From NCBI GenBank assembly GCA_017624645.1, contig JAGAMQ010000111.1, positions 1-5,728 of the forward strand: 5,728 bases of DNA, given 5' to 3'. This stretch comes from Oscillospiraceae bacterium. Lineage in GTDB: Bacteria; Bacillota; Clostridia; Oscillospirales; Oscillospiraceae. The notes beneath the pieces are model-generated. The model made no database searches and was not told the DNA's origin. It was given only the letters and a program-made list of their open reading frames with translations. Shown piece by piece: positions 1 through 5,656 of this stretch. Made by a program: the position numbers and the translations under genes. Numbering within the stretch: position 1 is the first letter of the stretch; each line of letters opens with the position of its first letter.

Positions 1-1
1 C

Positions 2-1927
2 TGCGGCGGTCTGGATTATGCTTTGGGCTTCGGCTCCATGCTCTCCCAGCGCACCGGCACCAGGGTGTTTTGTCCTGCCTACCGACTGGCACCGGAAGCC
101 CCCTTCCCGGCGGCGGTGGAGGATGCGCTGGAAAGCTACCGCTACCTTTTGGACAAGGGCTACGCTGGAAGCATCACCCTCTGCGGTGAAAGCGCCGGCG
201 GCGGACTTTGCTACGCCCTTTGTTTGGAACTGAAGCGGCTGGAACTTCCCATGCCCTGCGGGATCCTGGGCATCTCTCCCTGGACAGACCTTACTGCCTC
301 CGGCAGCTCCTATGAGAAAAACCGGGACATTGACCCCTCCATGACCCTGCAGCAGCTCACCTTTTACACCCAATGCTACACCCAGGAGCCGGAGAACCCC
401 CTGGTGTCTCCTTTGCTGGGCGATCTCACAGGTATGCCCCCTTCTTTGCTGTGTGTGGGGGATATGGAGATCCTGCTGGACGATGCTGCCCTGATGCACC
501 GGCGGCTGCTGGCAGCGGACTGTGAAAGCAAGTTGGTCGTCCGGCAGGACCGGTGGCACGGCTACCTGCTGTACGGGCTCTCCGAGGATGACAGAGATTT
601 TGAAACCATTGAGCAATTTTTTAATAAGCATATGTATCCTGCCAACAAGCTTCGGTGGCTGAGGCTGGACAACGCCGCCAAGATCTATCCTGCTGCCCGG
701 CGGCAGAACTGGAGCAACGTGTACCGGCTCTCCGTGACCCTTACAGAACCGGTGGATAAAGAAGTTTTGCAGTCGGCACTGGATGTGACGGTGCGCCGGT
801 TCCCCTCCTTTGCCACACGACTGCGCCGGGGTTTGTTCTGGTACTACCTGCAGCAGCTGGAGCAAGCACCTGCTGTCCGGGAAGAGTACAGCTATCCTCT
901 GGCCCGCATGTCCCGGGACGAGGTGCGTCAGTGTGCCTTCCGGGTGATCTGCCACAAAAACCGCATTGCCTTGGAGATCTTCCACTCCCTTTCCGACGGC
1001 AACGGTTCTCTGATCTTCCTGAAGACCCTCACCGCGGAATACCTGCATCAAAAGTACGGCATCCACATCAGTGCCACCCATGGAGTGCTGGGCAGACTGG
1101 AAGCACCCAAGGAAGAGGAGCTGGAGGACAGCTTCCCCAAATATGCAGGTGCTTTGCAGGCAGGCCGCCGTTCCCGCACCGCATGGCGCGTAGACGGCAT
1201 GCCGGAGGAGGACGGCTTCCTGCACCAGACCTGCTTCCGGATCCCGGTATCCGCCGCACTGGAAAAAGCCCACAGCTATGGGGTCACCCTCACCGCCTTT
1301 TTGTGTGCGGTGATGATGCAGGCGCTGCAGCAGCTGCAAAAGGAGCAGGTAAGCAATCCTGCCCGGCGCAAACCCATCAAGGTACTCATCCCCGTAAACC
1401 TTCGAAAGCTGTTCCCCAGCAAAACCCTGCGCAACTTCGCCATGTACACGGTGCCGGAGCTGCTGCCCCGGCTGGGAGAATATTCCTTTGAGGAGATCTG
1501 CAGAATCGTACAGCACTGGATGGGTCTGGAGATCACCCCCAAGCACATGGGAATGATGATCGCCACCAATGTCTCCAGCGAAGAGCTTCTTTTGGTGCGG
1601 CTCATGCCTCTTTTTTTGAAAAACCTGATTATGCGGATGATTTTTGACACGGTGGGAGAACGAAAATCCTGCCTGTCCCTTTCCAATCTGGGTGCCGTCA
1701 CCGTCCCGGAGGAAATGAAACCGTATATTACCCGTTTTGACTTTATCCTGGGTGTTCAGGCCACCGCCCCCTACAATTGCGGTGTGCTGTCCTATGGGGA
1801 CACCCTGTATGTCAATTTTATCCGTTCCATCCGGGAAGCCAAGCTGGAAAGCCGGTTCCATCAGGTCCTTCGGGAACTGGGCATCCCGGTGGAAGTACAA
1901 AGCAACCGGGACGACCGGATGATGTAA
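2..1927 (+). CDS. Alpha/beta hydrolase fused to condensation-type acyltransferase (5' partial)
   Basis: The gene is open to the left edge, so its N-terminus (probably including the HGG oxyanion motif) is missing. Residues are numbered from the TTG at 23, which is probably internal. Residues 1-203 look like an HSL/arylacetamide-deacetylase-type alpha/beta hydrolase: YRLAPE at 20-25, nucleophile Ser57 in GESAGG, likely catalytic Asp147 in GDMEILLDD and His179 in WHGY. From about residue 204 to 634 the protein resembles the condensation/alcohol O-acetyltransferase superfamily, with an HxxxD motif (H321-SLS-D325-G) and a C-terminal stretch ATAPYNCGVLSYG. Family knowledge suggests ester hydrolysis plus acyl transfer to an alcohol or similar acceptor; the substrate is unknown. 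There is no signal peptide or membrane segment in the visible part, so it is probably cytoplasmic. The two domains meet with no linker at a T6 tract near 617-622. It is the first gene of an operon with the DUF6320-like gene 13 bases downstream. Domain assignment is fairly sure; the physiological role is not. Confidence 0.85.
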   Translation, partial: CGGLDYALGFGSMLSQRTGTRVFCPAYRLAPEAPFPAAVEDALESYRYLLDKGYAGSITLCGESAGGGLCYALCLELKRLELPMPCGILGISPWTDLTASGSSYEKNRDIDPSMTLQQLTFYTQCYTQEPENPLVSPLLGDLTGMPPSLLCVGDMEILLDDAALMHRRLLAADCESKLVVRQDRWHGYLLYGLSEDDRDFETIEQFFNKHMYPANKLRWLRLDNAAKIYPAARRQNWSNVYRLSVTLTEPVDKEVLQSALDVTVRRFPSFATRLRRGLFWYYLQQLEQAPAVREEYSYPLARMSRDEVRQCAFRVICHKNRIALEIFHSLSDGNGSLIFLKTLTAEYLHQKYGIHISATHGVLGRLEAPKEEELEDSFPKYAGALQAGRRSRTAWRVDGMPEEDGFLHQTCFRIPVSAALEKAHSYGVTLTAFLCAVMMQALQQLQKEQVSNPARRKPIKVLIPVNLRKLFPSKTLRNFAMYTVPELLPRLGEYSFEEICRIVQHWMGLEITPKHMGMMIATNVSSEELLLVRLMPLFLKNLIMRMIFDTVGERKSCLSLSNLGAVTVPEEMKPYITRFDFILGVQATAPYNCGVLSYGDTLYVNFIRSIREAKLESRFHQVLRELGIPVEVQSNRDDRMM

Positions 1928-1940
1928 AGGAGGGAGCTTC

Positions 1941-2636
1941 ATGTACTGTATTCAATGCGGCGTTAAGCTGGCAGACACGGAAAAGACCTGTCCCCTGTGC
2001 GGTACTGTGGTCTACCATCCCCAGCTGGAGCGCCCCCATGCCGAGCCTTTGTACCCGGAGGGAAAGCTCCCCCCGGAGCGCCCCCTTGCCCGGGGACTGC
2101 ACATTCTGGTGACCGTGGGCTTCCTGCTGCCTCTGGTACTGGTGCTGCTGGCAGACCTGCAAACCAACCATGCCGTAACTTGGTCCTGCCACGTGATCGG
2201 GGCGTTGTTGGTGGGTTATATCTGGATCATCCTGCCTCTTTGGTTCCGGAGACCAAACCCTGTGATCTTTGTGCCCTGCGGCTTTGCTGCGGTGATCGCC
2301 TACCTAATGTACCTTTGCTGGTCCACCGGGGGAAGCTGGTTCCTCACCTTTGCCCTGCCGGTCTCCGGGGGCGTAGCACTGGTGGTCTCCGCCATGACCG
2401 CGCTGCTGCGCTATGTAAAAAAGGGAACCCTTTATATCGTAGGCGGCGGTATCATCGCCACAGGTGCCCTGACCCTGATGTGTGAGCTTCTAATGGATTA
2501 CACCTTCGGACTGCCTCGGTTCATCGGCTGGTCTTTGTACCCCCTGGTGACCCTGACCGTCCTGGGCGGCGTGCTGATCTTCCTTGCCATCTGCCGCAGC
2601 GCCCGACTGGTCATGGAACGCAAATTCTTTATATAA
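1941..2636 (+). CDS. Zinc-ribbon six-helix membrane protein (DUF6320-like)
   Basis: This 231-residue protein begins with a small zinc ribbon (Cys3, Cys6, Cys17, Cys20; CxxC...CPLC). A proline-rich stretch (24-50) follows, then about six hydrophobic helices at roughly 53-72, 79-101, 107-127, 131-156, 163-184 and 194-217, ending in a basic tail (RLVMERKFFI). The layout matches what I recall of DUF6320 proteins of Clostridia, which have no established function. The start is well supported: AAAGGAGGG at 1926-1934 lies six bases before the ATG and overlaps the upstream stop codon, so translation is probably coupled. Being in an operon with a hydrolase/acyltransferase suggests a membrane partner, perhaps for presenting or moving an acylated product, but that is inference. 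The family call is from memory; the topology and zinc ribbon are visible directly. Confidence 0.82.
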   Translation: MYCIQCGVKLADTEKTCPLCGTVVYHPQLERPHAEPLYPEGKLPPERPLARGLHILVTVGFLLPLVLVLLADLQTNHAVTWSCHVIGALLVGYIWIILPLWFRRPNPVIFVPCGFAAVIAYLMYLCWSTGGSWFLTFALPVSGGVALVVSAMTALLRYVKKGTLYIVGGGIIATGALTLMCELLMDYTFGLPRFIGWSLYPLVTLTVLGGVLIFLAICRSARLVMERKFFI

Positions 2637-2682
2637 CGATCCACCGCCTGTCCTGCCGGACAGGCGGAATTGTTATCTTTTC
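2633..2682 (+). terminator. Intrinsic terminator overlapping the stop codon of the membrane-protein gene
   Basis: There is a perfect 10-bp stem, CCGCCTGTCC (2644-2653) with GGACAGGCGG (2658-2667), and a TGCC loop. An outer stem of eight pairs (2633-2640 with 2669-2676, one of them G-U) extends it across a small internal bulge and uses the TAA stop. T-rich sequence follows at 2670-2681 (TTGTTATCTTTT). It separates the hydrolase operon from the PlsY-like gene. Confidence 0.85.
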
Positions 2683-2703
2683 GTAAACTTTTGCGCCGCT
2701 TCC

Positions 2704-2732
2704 TTGTATAATTTTGGCGGTGTTCCTATAAT
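2704..2732 (+). promoter_or_regulatory. Probable sigma-70/SigA-type promoter of the PlsY-like gene
   Basis: TTGTAT (2704-2709) and a perfect TATAAT (2727-2732) are 17 bases apart, just after the preceding terminator and about 30 bases before the start codon. The -35 box is weak (three of six). A second perfect TATAAT lies exactly 20 bases upstream (2707-2712) but has no good -35, so it may be an alternative start or chance AT richness. Confidence 0.6.
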
Positions 2733-2762
2733 ATATCCCATAGATACAAGGAAGGTGCTGCA

Positions 2763-3383
2763 ATGAAAATATTGATTTGCCTGCTTTTTGGCTATGCCCT
2801 GGGGTGCTTCCACCCCGCTTATCTGGTCTCCCGAAAAAAAGAAGTCGACCATCGTACTGTGGGCACCAAAAATCTGGGTGCCTCCAACACATTGCTGGTA
2901 TTCGGCAGAAAAGCCGGTGCCTTGGTGATGCTCATGGACATCGGCAAGGCCTATCTTGCCTGCCGGCTGGCACGACTGCTGTTTCCCAAGCTGGCTGCTG
3001 CCGGTCTGTTGGCCGGTCTGGGTGCCATTTTGGGACATGTCTATCCCCGGTGGCTGGGCTACAAGGGCGGAAAAGGTCTGGCTGCCTTTGCCGGCACAGT
3101 CCTTGCCTATGACCGGGGTCTGTTCCTTTTGCTGCTGGTTACCGGTCTGGGTGTGATGCTGCTGGTAAACTACAGCTTCGCGCTGCCCATTTCCACGGGA
3201 ATCCTGTTCCCGGTGCTGGTAGGCTTCGGTGCCCGGGATCTGTTTTTAACTTTGATCGCCATTGCCATCGGCGCTGTGATTCTTTACACCCACTGGCCCA
3301 ACATCGCAAGAGCCCTCCGGGGCGACGAAGCCCCCATCCGGCAGATCCTTCGGGAAAAGGTCTTCTGCAGGAGCCACAATTGA
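2763..3383 (+). CDS. plsY: PlsY-family glycerol-3-phosphate acyltransferase, divergent
   Basis: PlsY enzymes are membrane proteins that transfer the acyl group of acyl-phosphate to glycerol-3-phosphate, the first step of phospholipid synthesis. This 206-residue protein has the family length and multi-helix layout. Motif 1 appears as DHRTVGTKNLGASN (29-42), followed by GRKAG and DIGK (59-62). Motif 2 is GHVYP (91-95) plus YKGGKG (100-105), the phosphate-binding loop. Motif 3 is HWPNIARALRGDE (177-189), keeping His177, Asn180 and Glu189. Two motif-1 positions are unusual: GSGN is GTKN here, and the Arg normally found in TNxxR is Leu45. The protein may therefore be a paralogue with altered substrate or reduced activity rather than the housekeeping enzyme; the family call is firm, the symbol less so. 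AAGGAAGG (2748-2755) lies seven bases before the ATG. The gene has its own promoter. Its TGA overlaps the left arm of a repeat element, and no separate terminator is seen. Confidence 0.85.
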   Translation: MKILICLLFGYALGCFHPAYLVSRKKEVDHRTVGTKNLGASNTLLVFGRKAGALVMLMDIGKAYLACRLARLLFPKLAAAGLLAGLGAILGHVYPRWLGYKGGKGLAAFAGTVLAYDRGLFLLLLVTGLGVMLLVNYSFALPISTGILFPVLVGFGARDLFLTLIAIAIGAVILYTHWPNIARALRGDEAPIRQILREKVFCRSHN

Positions 3384-3578
3384 ATTCCAATTGATCGAGC
3401 AGCTGCCAACCCTGTGTCATTGCGAGGAGTAGCGCACACTGGTCGTGGCGCCCAAGCGCAGCGCGGAAGTGCCCTTGGGATGCAATCCGTAATTTCTTTT
3501 GTAAGATACGGATTCCCACGGCTGCTGACGCAGCCCCGGAATGGCAGGAATACGGAAATAGCTTGATATATTGGAATT
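3383..3578 (+). repeat. Structured interspersed repeat, copy 1 (MITE-like, nested inverted repeats)
   Basis: This is a 196-base element with three nested complementary pairs. The outer arms are 3383-3400 and 3561-3578 (AATTCCAA with TTGGAATT, then a weaker inner half). The middle arms are 3415-3427 (TGTCATTGCGAGG) and 3534-3546. The inner arms are AATCCGTA (3484-3491) with TACGGATT (3507-3514). Local hairpins include CCCAAG/CTTGGG (3451-3456, 3474-3479) and GGCTGC-TGAC-GCAGCC (3520-3535). Positions 3432-3489 match copy 2 (5450-5507) with one mismatch in 58 bases. The TGTCATTGCGAG start and GGAATGaCA-type end recall a widespread bacterial non-coding repeat type, from memory. It has no transposase or coding potential. 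The left arm overlaps the plsY stop codon. Confidence 0.85.
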
Positions 3579-3603
3579 ACCACTCCGGAGCCGTCACGCA
3601 GAG

Positions 3604-3640
3604 ATAACATTTTATAACATCCCATAAAAGCATCATAACA
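3604..3640 (+). promoter_or_regulatory. ATAACA direct repeats upstream of the metV promoter (possible operator)
   Basis: ATAACA occurs at 3604-3609, 3614-3619 and 3635-3640, with starts 10 and 21 bases apart, close to one and two helical turns. The last sits in ATCATAAC (3632-3639), whose exact reverse complement GTTATGAT (3690-3697) covers the -10 box of the metV promoter. The spacing suggests a binding site on one face of the helix, but the region is AT-rich and chance is possible. Confidence 0.3.
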
Positions 3641-3668
3641 CTATTTTTCAAATTATCGCAGTTTTCTG

Positions 3669-3697
3669 TTGATTTTTGCTGGGATATGCGTTATGAT
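3669..3697 (+). promoter_or_regulatory. Probable promoter of metV-metF
   Basis: TTGATT (3669-3674, four of six) and TATGAT (3692-3697, five of six) are separated by 17 bases. Transcription would begin near 3704, leaving a leader of about 63 bases before the metV ATG. It lies downstream of repeat copy 1, so the repeat is not transcribed from it. Confidence 0.65.
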
Positions 3698-3711
3698 TAC
3701 AGGTGAGATGC

Positions 3712-3725
3712 GGCGGTCATCCGCC
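3712..3725 (+). other. Small leader hairpin in the metV-metF 5' untranslated region
   Basis: GGCGG (3712-3716), loop TCAT, CCGCC (3721-3725). It lies within the predicted leader, about 25 bases before the ribosome binding site. There is no T tract after it, so it is not a terminator. It may stabilise the message 5' end. Confidence 0.45.
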
Positions 3726-3766
3726 AAAACTGTTTATATTCTATTCGTCAAAGGAGAGGCCCGAAC

Positions 3767-4417
3767 ATGATCATTACCCAAAAGAAGCCTATTGAAGAAG
3801 TCATGGCTATGGTCGGCGATGCCAAGACGGTTGCCATCGTTGGCTGCGGCAGCTGTGCTACTGCCTGCCAGACCGGCGGTGAGCCCCAGATCGCGGAGCT
3901 GGCTGCTGTGCTGGAAAAGGCAGGCAAGAAGGTGGTGGGCACCACCATCGCTGACTACTGCTGTATGAACCTGGGTGTCAAGGCAAAGATGAAGCCCATC
4001 GTTGCCGCCAACCCCGACTGCGTCATCTGCATGAGCTGCGGTGACGGCGTGCAGTGTGTTGCCAAGAACGCCGGCACTGCCCCTGTGTATCCCTCCAACA
4101 ACACCATGTACCTGGGCGAAGCAGTCCGCTTCGGTGTCTGGGAAGAAGCCTGCCGCTTCTGCGGTGAGTGCGTCCTGGGCAAGACCGGCGCCATCTGCCC
4201 CATCACCCAGTGTGCCAAGAGCCTTGTCAACGGCCCCTGCGGCGGTCAGAAAAATGGCAAGTGCGAGGTCAACCCTGAGAATCCCTGCGCCTGGATCAAG
4301 ATTTACGAGCGGCTGCAGGCCACCGGTCAGCTGGATAAGCTGGCACAGACCCGTGAGGATAAGGGCTATGCTGCCTACGCTTATCCCAGAACTATCAGCC
4401 TGAGGGGGAAGAAATAA
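3767..4417 (+). CDS. metV: MetV-type zinc/iron-sulfur partner of methylenetetrahydrofolate reductase
   Basis: This 216-residue cysteine-rich protein matches the family annotated as methylenetetrahydrofolate reductase C-terminal domain protein (MetV of acetogens). It has 17 cysteines, grouped as C27xxCxxxC34; C65-C66; C85xxCxxC91 and C97; C129xxCxxC135; and C144, C149, C158, C166 and C174, with the signatures GCGSCATAC, CRFCGEC and NGPCGG. Such clusters indicate bound metal (zinc and/or iron-sulfur); which metal goes where cannot be read from sequence. In acetogens MetV forms a complex with MetF and passes electrons to it. No signal peptide or membrane segment is seen, so it should be cytoplasmic. 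AAAGGAGAGG (3750-3759) lies seven bases before the ATG. Its TAA shares one base with the metF ATG (TAATG), so the two are translationally coupled and made in similar amounts. The usual extra electron-input subunit (RnfC2-like or Hdr-like) is not in the window. Confidence 0.88.
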   Translation: MIITQKKPIEEVMAMVGDAKTVAIVGCGSCATACQTGGEPQIAELAAVLEKAGKKVVGTTIADYCCMNLGVKAKMKPIVAANPDCVICMSCGDGVQCVAKNAGTAPVYPSNNTMYLGEAVRFGVWEEACRFCGECVLGKTGAICPITQCAKSLVNGPCGGQKNGKCEVNPENPCAWIKIYERLQATGQLDKLAQTREDKGYAAYAYPRTISLRGKK

Positions 4418-5340
4418 TGAGCATTTTGAAAGACGCACTGGAATCCGGCAAGTTTGGCGTTACCGCCGAAATGGCACCTCCCAAAGGATATGACTTTACC
4501 GAGCAGCTGGAAGCAGCAGAGCTGCTGCGGGGCAAGGTCCACGCCGTCAATGTTACCGACATGCAGTCCGCTTGCCTGAAGGCAACCGGTCTGGGTCTGT
4601 GCATCAAACTGAAGCAGGCAGGTCTGGAGCCCATCCTGCAGATGACCGGCCGTGACCGCAACCGTATGGCGATCATGGGCGATATGCTGGCTGCTGCCGG
4701 CTTTGGCATCGACACCATGCTGGCCCTCACCGGTGACCACCCTGTGGTTGGCGACTGCAAGGACAGCAAGCCCGTGTACGATCTGGACTCTGTCGGCATT
4801 CTGAAGATGCTGACCAAAATGGAAGAAACCGGCTGTGACTGCGGTGGCAACGAGATTGCCGGCGGCGCTCCCAAGTTCTACAAGGGCGCTTCCGTTACTC
4901 CTCTGTACGAGCCCATGTTCCTGCAGATCAACAAGCTGCGCCAGAAGGTGGAGGCCGGTGCCATGTACATCCAGACCCAGGGCATCTTTGACCTGGACGT
5001 GCTGAAGCGCTTCCTGGAGGAAGTGGATAAGGCCGGCATCAAGACCCACATCATGGCAGGTATCATCCCCCTGAAGGGTGCTGGTGGTGCCAAGTACATG
5101 AACGAGAACGTTCCCGGCATTGCTGTGCCTCAGGACATGATCCAGCGGCTGGAAGCTGCTGCCGCCGAGGGCAAGGCAAAGGGCGTCAAGGGCCTGCCCG
5201 CCAAGCTGGGCATGGAGATGGCAGCAGAGATGATCGCCAAGATCAAGGACGAAAAGCTGTGCGACGGTGTCCATGTTATGGCCATCGGTGCCGAGAAGAA
5301 TGTCCCCACCATCCTGGAGATGGCAGGCATCACCGTGTAA
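4417..5340 (+). CDS. metF: Methylenetetrahydrofolate reductase
   Basis: MetF reduces 5,10-methylene-THF to 5-methyl-THF using bound flavin, feeding methionine synthase or the methyl branch of the Wood-Ljungdahl pathway. The 307-residue length fits the family (E. coli MetF is just under 300). Visible signatures are Glu18 in TAEMAPPKG (position of the E. coli catalytic Glu28), the flavin-site LTGDHP with Asp107 (E. coli LRGD, Asp120), NVTDMQSA at 45-52, and MYIQTQGIFD at 183-192. The fold is a single catalytic barrel with no regulatory domain. GAGGGGG at 4402-4408, within the end of metV, precedes the overlapping ATG by eight bases. Being preceded by metV suggests the enzyme is MetV-dependent rather than directly NADH-dependent like the E. 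coli one; this is inference from the family. A strong terminator follows 15 bases after the stop. Confidence 0.95.
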   Translation: MSILKDALESGKFGVTAEMAPPKGYDFTEQLEAAELLRGKVHAVNVTDMQSACLKATGLGLCIKLKQAGLEPILQMTGRDRNRMAIMGDMLAAAGFGIDTMLALTGDHPVVGDCKDSKPVYDLDSVGILKMLTKMEETGCDCGGNEIAGGAPKFYKGASVTPLYEPMFLQINKLRQKVEAGAMYIQTQGIFDLDVLKRFLEEVDKAGIKTHIMAGIIPLKGAGGAKYMNENVPGIAVPQDMIQRLEAAAAEGKAKGVKGLPAKLGMEMAAEMIAKIKDEKLCDGVHVMAIGAEKNVPTILEMAGITV

Positions 5341-5355
5341 TTTCCCAAACATACC

Positions 5356-5390
5356 AAAAAGCCTGCTGCAGCCTTTGCAGCAGGCTTTTT
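5356..5390 (+). terminator. Intrinsic terminator of metV-metF
   Basis: A perfect 15-bp stem (5356-5370 with 5376-5390; AAAAAGCCTGCTGCA and its complement), loop GCCTT, closes with a TTTTT run. The A5 on the left side means it could also act on the opposite strand, but no minus-strand gene approaches it here. Confidence 0.95.
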
Positions 5391-5398
5391 ACTTCGCC

Positions 5399-5590
5399 AA
5401 ATTCCGGCTTGTCGAGCTGTTTCCGTCCACGTGTCATTGCGAGACCAGTGCGCACACTGGTCGTGGCGCCCAAGCGCAGCGCGGAAGTGCCCTTGGGGTG
5501 CAATCCGCATCTTAAAAGGGGAATTACGGATTCCCACGGGCTTCGCCCTCGGAATGACAAGCTAATTACCTGCTCGACAAACCGGAATTT
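5399..5590 (+). repeat. Structured interspersed repeat, copy 2 (direct orientation to copy 1)
   Basis: A 192-base element with the same nested plan as copy 1. The outer arms are 5399-5417 and 5572-5590, complementary at 18 of 19 positions. The middle arms are TGTCATTGCGAG (5432-5443) and CTCGGAATGACA (5548-5559), complementary but for one position. The inner arms are AATCCG (5502-5507) and CGGATT (5527-5532). Extra hairpins are CCAGTG-CGCA-CACTGG (5445-5460) and GGGC-TTC-GCCC (5538-5548), the latter in the place of the larger hairpin of copy 1. It lies between the metF terminator and the lysR promoter. The flanks read CGCC and CGCA; this could be a short target duplication but is too short to trust. 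Confidence 0.87.
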
Positions 5591-5597
5591 CGCAAGC

Positions 5598-5626
5598 TTT
5601 ACATCTGCGGCTTTTTGGGGTATAGT
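5598..5626 (+). promoter_or_regulatory. Strong promoter of the LysR-type gene
   Basis: TTTACA (5598-5603, five of six) and TATAGT (5621-5626, five of six) are 17 bases apart. The predicted start near 5633 leaves a leader of about 25 bases. The -35 box begins eight bases after the right arm of repeat copy 2. Confidence 0.75.
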
Positions 5627-5656
5627 ATAGAAAAAACGGAAGTAGGTGCGAAAGCC

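Noticed and set aside
23..1927. TTG at 23 as the true start of the first gene
   Set aside because: The frame is open to the window edge with family-like residues (CGGLDYALGFGSM) upstream, and the expected HGG region would lie before the edge.
3139..3519. Minus-strand frames over both repeats sharing the peptide QGHFRAALGRHDQCA (also 5130-5537)
   Set aside because: The shared peptide is simply the conserved repeat core translated; the repeats are palindromic non-coding elements, so this is not a protein family.
3579..3766. Riboswitch (SAM or THF type) upstream of metV
   Set aside because: The predicted leader is only about 63 bases with one 5-bp hairpin, too small and without recognisable conserved riboswitch core motifs.
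3734..4438. 234-codon open frame on the minus strand opposite metV
   Set aside because: Low-complexity Ala/Gly/His-rich translation mirroring the metV codons; no family resemblance.
4381..5352. 323-codon open frame on the minus strand opposite metF
   Set aside because: It is antisense to an unmistakable metF in a GC-rich codon context, has no recognisable domain and no ribosome site; it is a shadow.
3415..5559. CRISPR array
   Set aside because: Only two long, structured repeat copies 2 kb apart, with genes between and no regular spacers.
3383..5590. Composite transposon carrying metV-metF
   Set aside because: No transposase in or near either copy and no clear target duplications; only a possible recombination substrate is supported.
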